DNA of 64,000 nucleotides from Himantopus leucocephalus (lineage: Eukaryota > Chordata > Aves > Charadriiformes > Recurvirostridae): positions 3,605,381 to 3,669,380 of the forward strand of contig RSEF01000018.1 in assembly GCA_003993805.1 (NCBI GenBank). Direction: 5' to 3'. How positions within the stretch are numbered: position 1 is the first letter of the stretch; each line of letters starts with the position of its first letter. The notes beneath the pieces are model-generated. The model was not told the DNA's origin and did not search any database. It saw only the letters and a program-made list of their open reading frames with translations. The position numbers and the translations under genes were made by a program. Shown piece by piece: positions 24,001 through 36,000 of the stretch.

Positions 24001-27000
24001 GTGGCGTTTTCCTGATTGAGCTCTGAAGCTCGGAGCAATTGAGCCTGCAGGAATTTTCTTTTGCTGAGAGATGGTCATGGGTGTCTTCCTCCAAGTTGAT
24101 CCAGAAGAGGAGAGAGAAAGCTTTGAGACCAGGGGTGAACATGAAGCTGTGTCGCTAACCTGGCGTTACAGCTCTGACATGGCTGGGCGCTGAGGGCTTG
24201 CTGCTGCTCGTTCCCCAGCCTGCCTGCCTTTGGGTGAAGGTATGCGGTGGCTTCAAACAGTGCTGTTTCAGCCATGCCCAGAAATTCTTGTTGCTGGTAA
24301 GGTGGAAGTTATCATTCTTTCCAGGCAGCTTACCCAGTGGTATTATTGTTGTTTGGATTTTGTTAGAATAAAGTGAATGGTATGTGGTGCATCAAGAAAT
24401 GCCAGATTCCAAGATGAAGGCTTTTGCCCGGATATTGCATATCAAAGATGTCATTACTTTGTGGTCAGGTTAACTAACTGTTGCTACTTGATATTTCCAG
24501 TATAAAAAAAGAAAAAAGACTGCTACTAAGCAGTCATATTTTGGAATACTGTTTAACTGCAAAACAAACATGTATTTTGTGGACAGAGAGGGACATACAA
24601 AAGTGTAGTCTATTTGATTTAGAGAAATAATTTAGAGTCCTGAGAGGTAGCTCTCTCTCCTGGCAAATCTGAATGCTAATCTTTTTAGCTTGCTCTGGAG
24701 CTCAGCAGAAGTGTTTGGCGTGAATCAGATGAAGAAATGGATTGAATTTTCATATGTAAAAACTCTTTTACTCTAGTTTTCTTTTACAGTGGTTTAGAAA
24801 TTGGGGAAAAGAAATTTTGGCTCTAGTAAGCCTTAGAATTATAATTGTTCTTTTAAGCAGACTTTTATAGCCATATTAAATATGAGAAGTATACAGGAAC
24901 TCATGGTGAAGGAGAAGTTTTAATAACAAATGTTGGGCAAGATAAATATTAGTGCTGCTATTTGAGCGCTTCACAAATATTGGAAAATGAGTCATCTGTG
25001 TGTGGAAGGGAAATGTCTTCAAGAAGGGATCCAGGTACACAGTGTCTTACTCCTAGCCCGTGGAGGAGGACTCTGGCAATTCTCTGTCAGATTTGAATCT
25101 TGGGAATAGCAGTCCTGTGCTTTATTCATAGTACCTTAATCTTCTGTGCATCTATACAGCAAACTGAGGGAGGTCTGTAGTTGTAAAGTAAGTGTTAGTA
25201 TTGTGAACCCAAATGCTAGCAACTAGTATTTTCACTTGGGAGGCTGTGGAAAGTGAGAGCCAACTTGGGACAGTTATTAAAGGTCATAGTTAAATAATGA
25301 TAAAACCTTTTCATGCTTTTTTCTACTTTTTTGTTTCTTTTCCCAGGCATCAATTTTGGACTTGCACTCTGGAGCTCTTTCATTGGGGAAGCATTTTGTT
25401 AATCTGTACAGGTAAAATCGGACTGTGGCTTGCTGCCTCTCTTGTTATCCTACACTTGAATGCTCATTGCCTCTTCAAATTTCTCAAGCCCCGTGGGCTG
25501 GAGTTAGTAATGACAAACTGTAGGAGTTGGTTAGATTCACCGCAGTTTCCATGACCAGTTAAAAAAAACTTGTGGCATGAAAACTGATCCTTTGTTGAAC
25601 TGGGCTCTTTGAAAGCTACCATTACCTTTATTTTCAGAGTTCTTACACCAGTAAATAATAGTATTTTTTCATGGTTACAGTCTAGTTTGTCAGCAGTGGA
25701 AGAAATCAAGTAGTCTGAACTCTTAAAAACTTCAGTCCCTGTGGTTATTTCATGATGTGGGAGGGGACTCTTTGTGCCTGGGGAATTCCATTATTAGTTG
25801 CTGCATCTTGATCCTTTAATCTTTTAACATTCAATCTTTGAGCAAAGCTTTGGGAATAACATGCTCAAAAGCATTTGTAGGATTTCTTTGTATTGTGTTT
25901 TCATTTATTGATTGTGGGTACAGCGCAGATGGCAGTCTGATTCAGCAACTCCTCTTTCAGACTGTTATTTAATTTTTCAGGTACTTTGGGGACAAAATTC
26001 AAGACATCTTCACAGAAGAGGATTTTGCATTATATCGGTAAAGATTTTCAATAATTACTCATTGAACCACAAAACATAACTTTATGGGTTTTTTTGTCGA
26101 GTGCAGGTTGGGACACAATTGTTCTTTTGGATTCAGACACACAATAGAATTTGCAGCTCAAAAAAGTAATCTCTGAGAATTAAGACACCTTGAGGAAAAT
26201 AAGTAAAAAGACCTTTTCTTGACTACCTGGTAAATAACATCTGCTTTTGAACTTAGCTGCAGTGCCAATGTCAGGGCAGCATTGATGGTGTAAACGTAAC
26301 AAAAAGATGGTAGCGGCACACACTTGCCTTTCTGCGCAAGGGGTTGGTGCCAGCCCTGCAAGCGAGGAGAGCTGCTTTGTCTGAATTCTGTGGTTATTTG
26401 CTGGAACGTTATAGCTGGGATGTAAAATCCTTTAGCACTAACTCCTATTTCGCACATCTTATCCAAGAGGTGTTGTGTTGGATGATAAAGACAATCTTAT
26501 GCTATTATTACATTAGGAACTTGGGGTTTTTTGGGTGAAGTGTAGCAAAACATTAAAAATGGTAAAGCAGGAAGTGGAAGGACTTCAAATTACTAATGTT
26601 CTGGCTGGAAAAGCAGAGCATATTTTCCCCCTAAGAAGCCAGAATATGAAATAGCGCTATAATGTAATAGCTTTGGCATCTGATGCTTTTAGCTTTCCTG
26701 TAGACCTGCTCATATACTTAACGAAGACAACAAACGTAATGAGTTCCATGTGTCTGTGAGGGTGTGTGGCCAAAGTTTGGGAACAAGCATTCTTTGTTGA
26801 CTAGACACAATAAATCTTTAGTTATGCATTTCAATTGCTTTCTCATAATTTAAAATGTACCTGGCTTGAACGTTTTCACTCTTTTTGTCTTATTTTCTTG
26901 CCTTTGTGAAGGAATATGACCTCCCTCTAGTGGTGGAAGTAATATTAAGTAGCCAAATAAGTTTATTAGTATAGTAATTTTATTTGTCTTAAAATATTAA

Positions 27001-30000
27001 CCACTTAGAACTTATTTGTGTTCAACAACTATTTTTAGATACTGTTGTCTTTATAGATGAACTTCTTCATGATTTTGGGGACAGAATTAGACACACCTTG
27101 AAAATGGGACACTTCCTTGATTATTATTCAATTTTGACTGTATAAAGAAAATACATAGTTTCTGCATCACCAAGGTAGAGAATACTTTGAAAATAGTCTG
27201 TTTTGCCTTCCATTCTGTAGAAGATCAAAAAATCTGAAGAAATAACATGAGTGTATGGAGGGAGTATCTTACTAAAGAGTATTGGTTTCACGTGAACAGA
27301 AACATTCAGTTTTTCAACAATTTTTATTAATTTCTTACACTATAAGATGAGACAGCTGCTAGGCAATATCAATATTCCATTGGTATTTCAGGCCAATAAT
27401 AGGGGATGTTTCAGTCTGCTGGATATAAATCTAATACCAGATATATTATTAAATGCTTGTGTTCATATTAATGGCAGTGCTTTAACACGGGCTGTAGTAC
27501 ATTTTGTCCTTAATGAATGATTTTATGCTATTCTTGGGAGCATTTATCTTCATTACTTTCACTTACCTACCAGGGTCAGTTTAAAAATACACTCTTGAGA
27601 GAAATAACTAAATGTAAGTCATGTCTAAGTATTACTGATTGCAACAATAACAAATCTGAGTAGGCATTCTGAGCCGGGAGGCTGCTTTCTAAACTGTCTC
27701 TGTCAAAATTATGTTGCTTCAGAATCAATTATGGTTTCTAGGCTGATGCTTTAACCACCATCTGCCAAGCATATTACAGCAATTCCTCTTCTTTCACATA
27801 ATGGATGTATCTTTATCTGGAAGAGAGACCTTTAAATCTGGATGCTTGGTTTAAGGGTTGTGACTTCAGCAGAAAATGGCACTATCAAAGATTTATTCCA
27901 AAAGTCTTACAGCTTACTAAGGTAGAGACATAGAGCAGAGGAAGAGCTGACAGTTTGCTTTCTCCCTTTATTCGTTCTGCATGCGTGATTTCTGTTAAAA
28001 CTTCCCGGCTGTCGAGGAGCGTTGCTGTGTCTGCTTCTGCCGTTGGTGCTTTTCACTGGAACAGTGCGGAGATGCTGACAAGTGGGCTAGACAATTTTGC
28101 AAAGCTTTGAGTGTTCCTGTCACCACACTTGAATCACACTTTTCAAGTGACTCCTAACAGCGCATTTTTTTTGCTGGTTTGGCAGAGTTTGTATCTTACA
28201 GAAACTTCTCTGTGGCACTTTTATTCAGTCCTTTATGCTGCTGCTGATACATTAAGCAACTTTACAATCTCGTGAACAGCCTTTCTCTTCAGTTGTATGT
28301 TCCTTAGACTTCTAGCTGCTTCATTGGCTTTTTTTTGCTTCCTCATCACCCTGACTCCAAAATAGATTTCAGTAACCGCTTTTGAAGGTGATGATACGCT
28401 CTTTTCAGGGAGTTCTGTTCTGCCTTTCCCTGTGTCTGGCCTGTGCATTTTGATACTATCCGGTGGTTCAGTGCAAATGTACAAGTTCTGCTGCTGACAA
28501 ATTCTGGGAGGGGGATCCATTTGTTACTGATATTGTTGATTGGGTGCTGTACTCATATTTACTGCCATAGCAGAGCTCTGTTTAGGGCATCTGACTGGAG
28601 CCAGGGTACACCCTAAGCAGTATGAATGATAGAACAGTTGCTCTGTTTGAGAATGAATGCTTACATTCTCCAACATAAAGAAGTATTTTCTTTGTAGCTA
28701 TAGTACACCAGAGCTCTCCCAACAGTTTTTGATGTATGGGGGACACAGAGGAAAAAGTATGAAGAATCAGTGGGCCAGGATCAAGAAGGGGAGAGAGGGT
28801 TCCGCTTCTTCTGGGTGCGTATCAGAAGTGGCTGAGGGAACAATGTGGCTCTTGCTGTACTACATCCAAGTTAGCCAGGATTTCTGGGCTCATTCATTCC
28901 TTCCTTGATAGCACCTTCTAAGCTGAAATTTGGCTTATCTTGTCATGGGATTTACAGATGAAGTACAATGTGTTTGCCTTTAGGTATTTTACCAATAGTC
29001 TGTATGGATTCCATCTGGAATAGCAGGGAAGGGAAAGGAAAACTTGCAGTCATGATATTGATAACTGTTGAAATGGCCAAGTCAGTGGAAAGCAGCCTGT
29101 ATGGAAGAGTTTTTATAGGCTAAAAAATGACTTTATACTATTTTGAAAACAGCTCCATGCTGTATTTGGCATGCACTGGGCACAGAATGAGCTGAAGTAC
29201 ACAGATGCATGTGTTCGGATACGTGCTCTATAGGATTCTAGGGAACACTTTGCTCTCTAAAAGAAGTCATGCCTTTGCTCCTAATGCAAGGTAAACATTT
29301 GATTCCCATGTATAATGTTTAATTTGCTATTGCAGAAAGGATCATGAGACACCTTATGGAGTTCAAAACAGAGTTCATGTTTGCACTAACAAGGTTATCA
29401 ACCTGTTTGTCACATTTCCCCCACTGCAGGAGTCACCATGTGGAACGAAGGGCAACCAAGACTATTGCAAAGCACTCTGCAAAACACACTTCCTGCAGCA
29501 CATGGTTATCTTTGCTTTTGGCACCGAACTTGTAAATGGATGTTTTTCACACATTCCTACACATTGCATTGCACTATTTTAACTAATGACAATGTTTTNT
29601 TCACACATTCCTACACATTGCATTGCACTATTTTAACTAATGACAATGTTTTCTAATAAGATCAGTATTCTGCACCTTAATTCTCCCCCAGCCCCTACAT
29701 TAAGCATTAAGTTCCTTTATACTTTATGTGGCTTTCTCAAATGTATTTTAACAACCAGGACTTCTCACTTTGTCATATGTGAGTGGCTGCAGTTCATTCA
29801 CATGCATTGAGAAACAAGTCTTCCCTTGCATATTTTACATTTTCTTCTCTAGGTTATAGTGCCTACATACTTTACTTGACTGATGCCACACTATTAGAAA
29901 GTAGGTATTAAACACTATCTATGTGTAGAAATAATATCTATGTGCTGAATCGACTAGGAATTTCATGCAGTTTCTGAAGCTTTTGAGNNNNNNNNNNNNN

Positions 30001-33000
30001 NNNNNNNNNNNNNNNNNNNNNNNNNNNNNNNNNNNNNNNNNNNNNNNNNNNNNNNNNNNNNNNNNNNNNNNNNNNNNNNNNNNNNNNATTTCCTGTGCCC
30101 TTTCTTGTTGTGTAGGCAGAAGCAGCTGAAACTTAGAAAGCGTGGTAACAGCGATCACTGATACAGCTGCTGGTTGAAAGAAGAAAGTAATGCAGGGTGG
30201 AATTTGCAGTGGCAAAGACGAGACCAGCTTTTGGATGCTTCCTGTTTAAAAAGCTGTGATGTAACCATTGAATAGGAGTGGACTTTGGACCAAAGGTGGT
30301 TTTGAGGTGCAGATTATTTTGACTAGTGCTGGTAGGAGCTGGTTGTAGGGAGCAAACTGTGCTGGGTGGGATTCATAAGAATTTCATCACATGTTGTGCT
30401 CATTTCCAAGAGATGCCAAATAAACTAGTGATTCTGGTTGTGTGAAGTGCAATAAATTCATACGTTCCTCATAGTGTTTTCATACTTTCAGAGAACTAAA
30501 CTTGACTGCCACAAGGGAAAAGAAAGCAGTAAATTTCAATAGCTGATGGCTATTTTCTCAACTCTTTTCTTTCAGCCCAAAAAAGCATATTTTAGAATTT
30601 CAGACTGATTTATTACTATAATGAGATTTGTGTCTGCACAGCATTAGGCTTGCCAATATTCTCTAGTATTTTCTGCATGTGTGTTGCATTGGTAAATAAA
30701 TAATTGTAAGGTTATCCAAGTGCCTTAAGTGTTTCTACCTAAATGTCTCCTATAATGTAAAAGTTTTTTTTGTCATTTAAAAGCAAATCTATTTCCATGA
30801 AGCAAATCTGTTTCCTTTGTTGAAGCTGCTTCTCTGTTATAGCATCCTGACATTGCCTGTCCCTGATGGACAGCAGGCTAGATGTTTTGTTGTTTTTATC
30901 CATCTGTTTTGTCCACATTTTGTTTACCTCACAGGCTGTCTGTTCAGGGAGCAGATACATCAACTGATTGGCCTTGGCTTTTTCTAACCCACCCCCAGCT
31001 TCAAAAAAACAAAACAAACACAAAATGTGGTCTCTTAAACTTGCGATGCATAACCTAAACCTTAATAGTTTCTGTACTGAGTAATTGGGTAGTCTGATTT
31101 ATGACAGCAGTGAAGAGATTATTATCGCAGTTGGGGCAGTTACCAAACACCTTGTTCGTGATCATGTAGAACTTCCCCCCCCAAAAAGCATACCTGCTGG
31201 AAAATGTGACTTATGCTAAATTTCAAGGTATTTTTTGAGAGAAGTATTGTTTACATCACACTGGGAGTTAAAACTGTAGCTTGTCCTGTTTATATAAGTA
31301 TCTTGACCATTTTTTACTTCTGTAGAAGCTGACTTCTGCAGCAAGGTGTCTGTCTTGAGAAAGCTAAAGCATTCAGACCATTGAAGTGCTCTTTGTGCCT
31401 TAAACTTATGTTTCAGGTTTGAATATTTTAATGTGGTTATTTACATCCTTGTTCGAGAGCATTCTGGCAGTAAGGGTCGCATGTGAGTATGCCAGAGCTG
31501 GGCCACTGTGTGTGCCATCGTAACGGCAACATTGCATGCTGAGCTGGGAGCCTTGTGTGGACCAGTTCCCTTTCATTTTTTTTGGGAGCACAAGTGAACA
31601 GAACTTCCGTGGCCCCCAGCCACAGTGAAGGGACTTTGTGGGTGCTGTGGAATAGAGACTGAGAGCAGACTTCTTCTAAGTGCTTCTTGAGCTCGTGACC
31701 TGGAGGTCCATTTCTCACTCTTTGGTCTTCACGTGGAGCAAATGCTGTGGCCAGTGCAGAGGGTGTTGAAGAGAGATGGAGAAGCCACTATGGGGTGGGA
31801 TCATTCGTGTGGAGACTGCCCCATCTCAGTGGCTCCTCCCTTCTCTCGGATAAAGGACTTCAGCTGTTGGCAGATAATACAGTTACTTGTAGGGTTTAAA
31901 TGATAGCAGTTTGCATTGCCTGGTTGAAAATTCAGAGTTGGAACCAGGCTAATGATGCCTTAAATAGGGTCTGGTAGAAATACATCCTTGATCCTGTTCA
32001 CTTCATGCCATTGTGAAAGTCCAAATTACATCATTGTGTATCACTGGTACTGGACACTGGCTGCCTTTGCTTCTGGCACATCACTCACTTGAATTGGCAT
32101 CGAGGGATTAATCTGAATCCTTTCCTCACTGCACCAACAAGCCCCTAATTCCTCTCTCCTCTCTAACTTGTGTGTCAAAAGGTCTGGTATTTTCCCCAAT
32201 TGGAACAGAGCTATTGGTGGATGTAGCATTCACATACGTGTTTGCCAGATCATGGCTTACAGAACATGTTATGGTATGTGTAGAATATGTCTGCATGTAA
32301 CTTTAGTCTACTGTAGGTGTACATTATGTATATCTGTAGGTATATTGTTCTGTGTTTAGAAAGAGGTAAAAAAGTATTTATAGTTGATCAGGCTATGCAG
32401 AAGACTGAATTCAAATAAAAGATTAGTAGGTCAGAAGATATTTCTGAGAAGACTAAATAGGATAGACAGGTTGTGTAGCTTCACAGGTTGTCTTCAGTGC
32501 AGTCAGCCTGCCTTGTATTTTAATTTCTCCAACAAACTAAGTTTCACTTACCACTTCCAGACTGCTGTTGAAAGCAGGGAAAAAATGCATTGCTATTGAT
32601 TTGAGGTAGGAAATACTTCTCAGGTAAGAGCAGTGCTATTCTTATGTGGCCTCCAAATTAAGTGTGAAGACCAGGGAGTTGAAGAAAGATGAATAAAACT
32701 CACATGTTAAAATTTTTCCAGTTTGGATGCTTCTGTGTTATATCATTATTTATGATTTCTGCTTGGAATAGGACAAATCACTTCATGTATTTCTGCATAA
32801 TAATTAAATGGTGATGGTTGTTCCTAGAAGACTTCAGGATTTTTTTTCCTCTGGCCCTTTCCAAAAGAAAGGTAAAAATCAAGCCTTTGAAAAATTAACC
32901 TGACATTTTTTGTTTCAAAGCCTGACTGTTGGTTCAAAGATGTAGGCTTCATGGAGCACATGAATACCTCTCTTGCCTTTTTCCCTATATTGCCCAGTCT

Positions 33001-36000
33001 ATTGCAATTACATTTTTCAATCTGGATATCCTTGGTTTGGAATATTTTAACTGCATAATGGAGTAGCACAGATCTATTGTGTCTGTCTGAGGCTTAGGTT
33101 TTTTTCCTTAAAATTTATTTGGTTTTTATTACATAGGAATGGAAACCCTGAAATCACCCAAATGACTCATTTAATCTTGTTGAATTTATAAGCATCTAAA
33201 TCAAACAAAGAGAGTGTTGGCTTAAGATGTGGAGTTTCATCTTTCAGTTCCAAACAAATTCCATGTGCCTTTCAAATGTCTGATTTATAATGGAATTGCT
33301 GTAGCACGCTCAACTCTGACAGCAGCATAGTCTTATAACGTTCTCTAATAGAAGTGATGCAGGACTCGAAGATTTCTGCAGTCCCTGTCTGGACGAGGGT
33401 CCTGTTGTCCTTCACAGAATTGTCAGGCTCTGCCATAAGATCAGTTTTGGTTTGTTTTCTTTGAATTTCTTCTATAGGAGCTATTCCAGGACTTCAGTGC
33501 AAATTTCCTTGATTATTTTTTTAGCCTAAACTTGTTCATGATCAGTTTGTAGCTAATTTTTTCCCCTGTCCTCCCATCCCTGTGTATTTATGGGTAGCAA
33601 TCATATCCCTTTTCAGCCTTTCTTTAAGCTGAATGAGCCAAACCTTCAAGTCTCTTTCCCTGCGATATGCTCTCCATCTCCGTAACCCTTCTAGCAGCCC
33701 TCTCCTCTGCCTGTCAAGGCTATCACTGATAGCTGCTGCTATCTGTTGTAGCAGACTTCTCACTTTTTTTTTCTTCCCCTCATGTTGTTAGGCATTTAAT
33801 GAAATACATCAAAAGACCTTACTTCTGCCCTAGGACAGCATCATCTTTGAAATCCAAGGAAGTTCATTCTTGTGTTTGCTCAACCCTGTTACCTTGGCTC
33901 TCCTAAAGCTCCTTGTAATTCAGAGATGTGCTATTTGGTGTCTTACATTGTCTACTAAATAGATACTACCAATATCTAGAACACTGGAACTAGCTATCAA
34001 GGTTGTTTTTGTCATTATCTGTACAAAGAGATAGGTAGAGGCATATAGGAAAAGAGCAGTTTAGACTCTATTTCTACAAGATACCACGCTAGACCTATGC
34101 CGATTGGAAAGTGAATCCATGTTTGTATCTCTTTCTGCAGTGGAAAGCAGAGGATGCTGTCCTACGTGCCTTTCTTAGTAACCGCAGGCTTATTACATAT
34201 GCAACTAAACAGTTGTAGGAATATAAACATGTGTCCCTCAAAAACCCAAGGGTGCCATACAGCAAAGTGCAGCTGGCTCATTCTGACAATTAGTGGCATT
34301 TTAATAATAGCCTTTAAAGAGATATCATATAAATACCATTATGAGCCTCTACTATTAAATATTAGCTGTGTTTGACTTATTTGGGTAAAGGGCGTGCAAA
34401 AAGAGCACGCTAACTGTATGAAGTATCAGGCTGGATGGAAATGCTGCTTTTTTTTTTCTATTGAATTGTTCATAAGGAGCTATAGAAACTTGATTTGCTG
34501 CGGTGTGCCTGTATGGCTTATCACCTGGTTTTCATGACAGCTTTTCTCCCACAGTTTGAACTTCTGGTTCAATTATTAACCTTCCGGTGTTGGAAATCAT
34601 TCAAATGTAATAAATACATTTGCTGCTCATGGGGGGACTTCTAGCATTTTAAATAACTGAGTATAATTTAGTGCCTCCTTTTCATAGCGTTACATTTCTC
34701 AGGCCTGGCTGCCTTCTGAGAGTTAGCAATGAACAAGAAGAGGAACAGAAAAGTCATTTTCCATTGCATAATTGGTTCGCCAAATTAGTCATCTATAGGA
34801 ATCGGATGTGTGTGGTTAGGCTAAAATGGTTTGTAGTCAGGTCTCGAAAGTTCAGAATTGGTAAAGCCGCCTTGGAGAGGATGGAGGGTGCACTGATGGA
34901 GCAAAGGTTGCCGCACCACTGCTGCGCTCACGAAAACAGTTCTAATGCATTTGACTTGCAAGTATGAGTTGAATGAACTTCACTATGTGAATACCTTCAC
35001 TGGTCGGTAGACTTCCTTAAACTGACTGGAAGTTTTGTTATCAAATCAATGAAGGTGAAAATAGCTTTGCAAAGCTGATAGGAGGGCTGCGGAGTGGCTG
35101 TTTTGAGGTGCTGCAGTACCATGTGCTCATTAATTCCCATGTATTGCCTTGTATTGCTACTAAGGTTTGGATAAATATGAGGAGAAGGGGATCACCACAA
35201 CATTCTCTCGTTCTAGTGATTCGGACTGCGTAGTGCAGCATATCACCAGATTTGGCTTTTTTCCTTTAAGCCCTTATGGTCAAAAAAATAAAATGAGTAA
35301 GAATGAAAATGTCTTCCTATTCCATCTGCTGCTGTGTTCTCTTCAGTCATTGCCCTCACAGAATAATATGTACAACTGCTGTTGAGCCAAAATTTAACTG
35401 GCACTAATGAATGTAACTTAAAACAGAACTGAAAATATTTAGAAAACTTCTAAGTTCGGAAGTAGCACCTACCTCTAACAGTCAGCAGGTCAGTCAAAAC
35501 ACTCTGCAATGTATTTATGCAGTACTACTGTGCTGCACACTTCACTGTTCGGCGGTGAAATGCGGAACTTGATTGACTTGTGATATACTGTAAAGAAATT
35601 GGATGATACAGCCATTGATATGAAGTATATTTTTAGATGTTGGCGACATGTAGATGTGAAAAGCAAATATTCTCAGAATCAGCCAAACTCAGGGTTAAAT
35701 ATTTAGATAGTTTCACTCTGAGCATTAATATATAGTATTTCTTTTCTCNATTGGCGACATGTAGATGTGAAAAGGAAATATTCTCAGAATCAGCCAAACT
35801 CAGGGTTAAATATTCAGATAGTTTCACTCTGAGCATTAATATATAGTATTTCTTTTCTCCATCTTCAACATATGTATCGGGCAAAAATAATACTTTAAAA
35901 GGAAGGAAAATCACTTACTTTAAAATGGGGCGTTTGGTCTGTAGGCTGAGAAGAAGCAGAGACTTTGAAAGTCACACTTGAAGGTTTTTAAACAAAACCT

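Larger units (their letters stand above)
18674..25346 (+). other. OGFOD3 intron 4
   Basis: 6.7 kb intron. It holds a faint MIR-like stretch (19655-19790), a 115-bp direct repeat pair (20775 and 22015), single-N junctions at 20713, 23510 and 23663, and several unrecognised antisense open frames of up to 157 codons. Confidence 0.85.

Noticed and set aside
23720..24142. Minus-strand frame of 140 codons in OGFOD3 intron 4
   Set aside because: Ser/Phe/Lys-rich composition, no domain or family recognised, and no supporting splice or promoter context; treated as chance.
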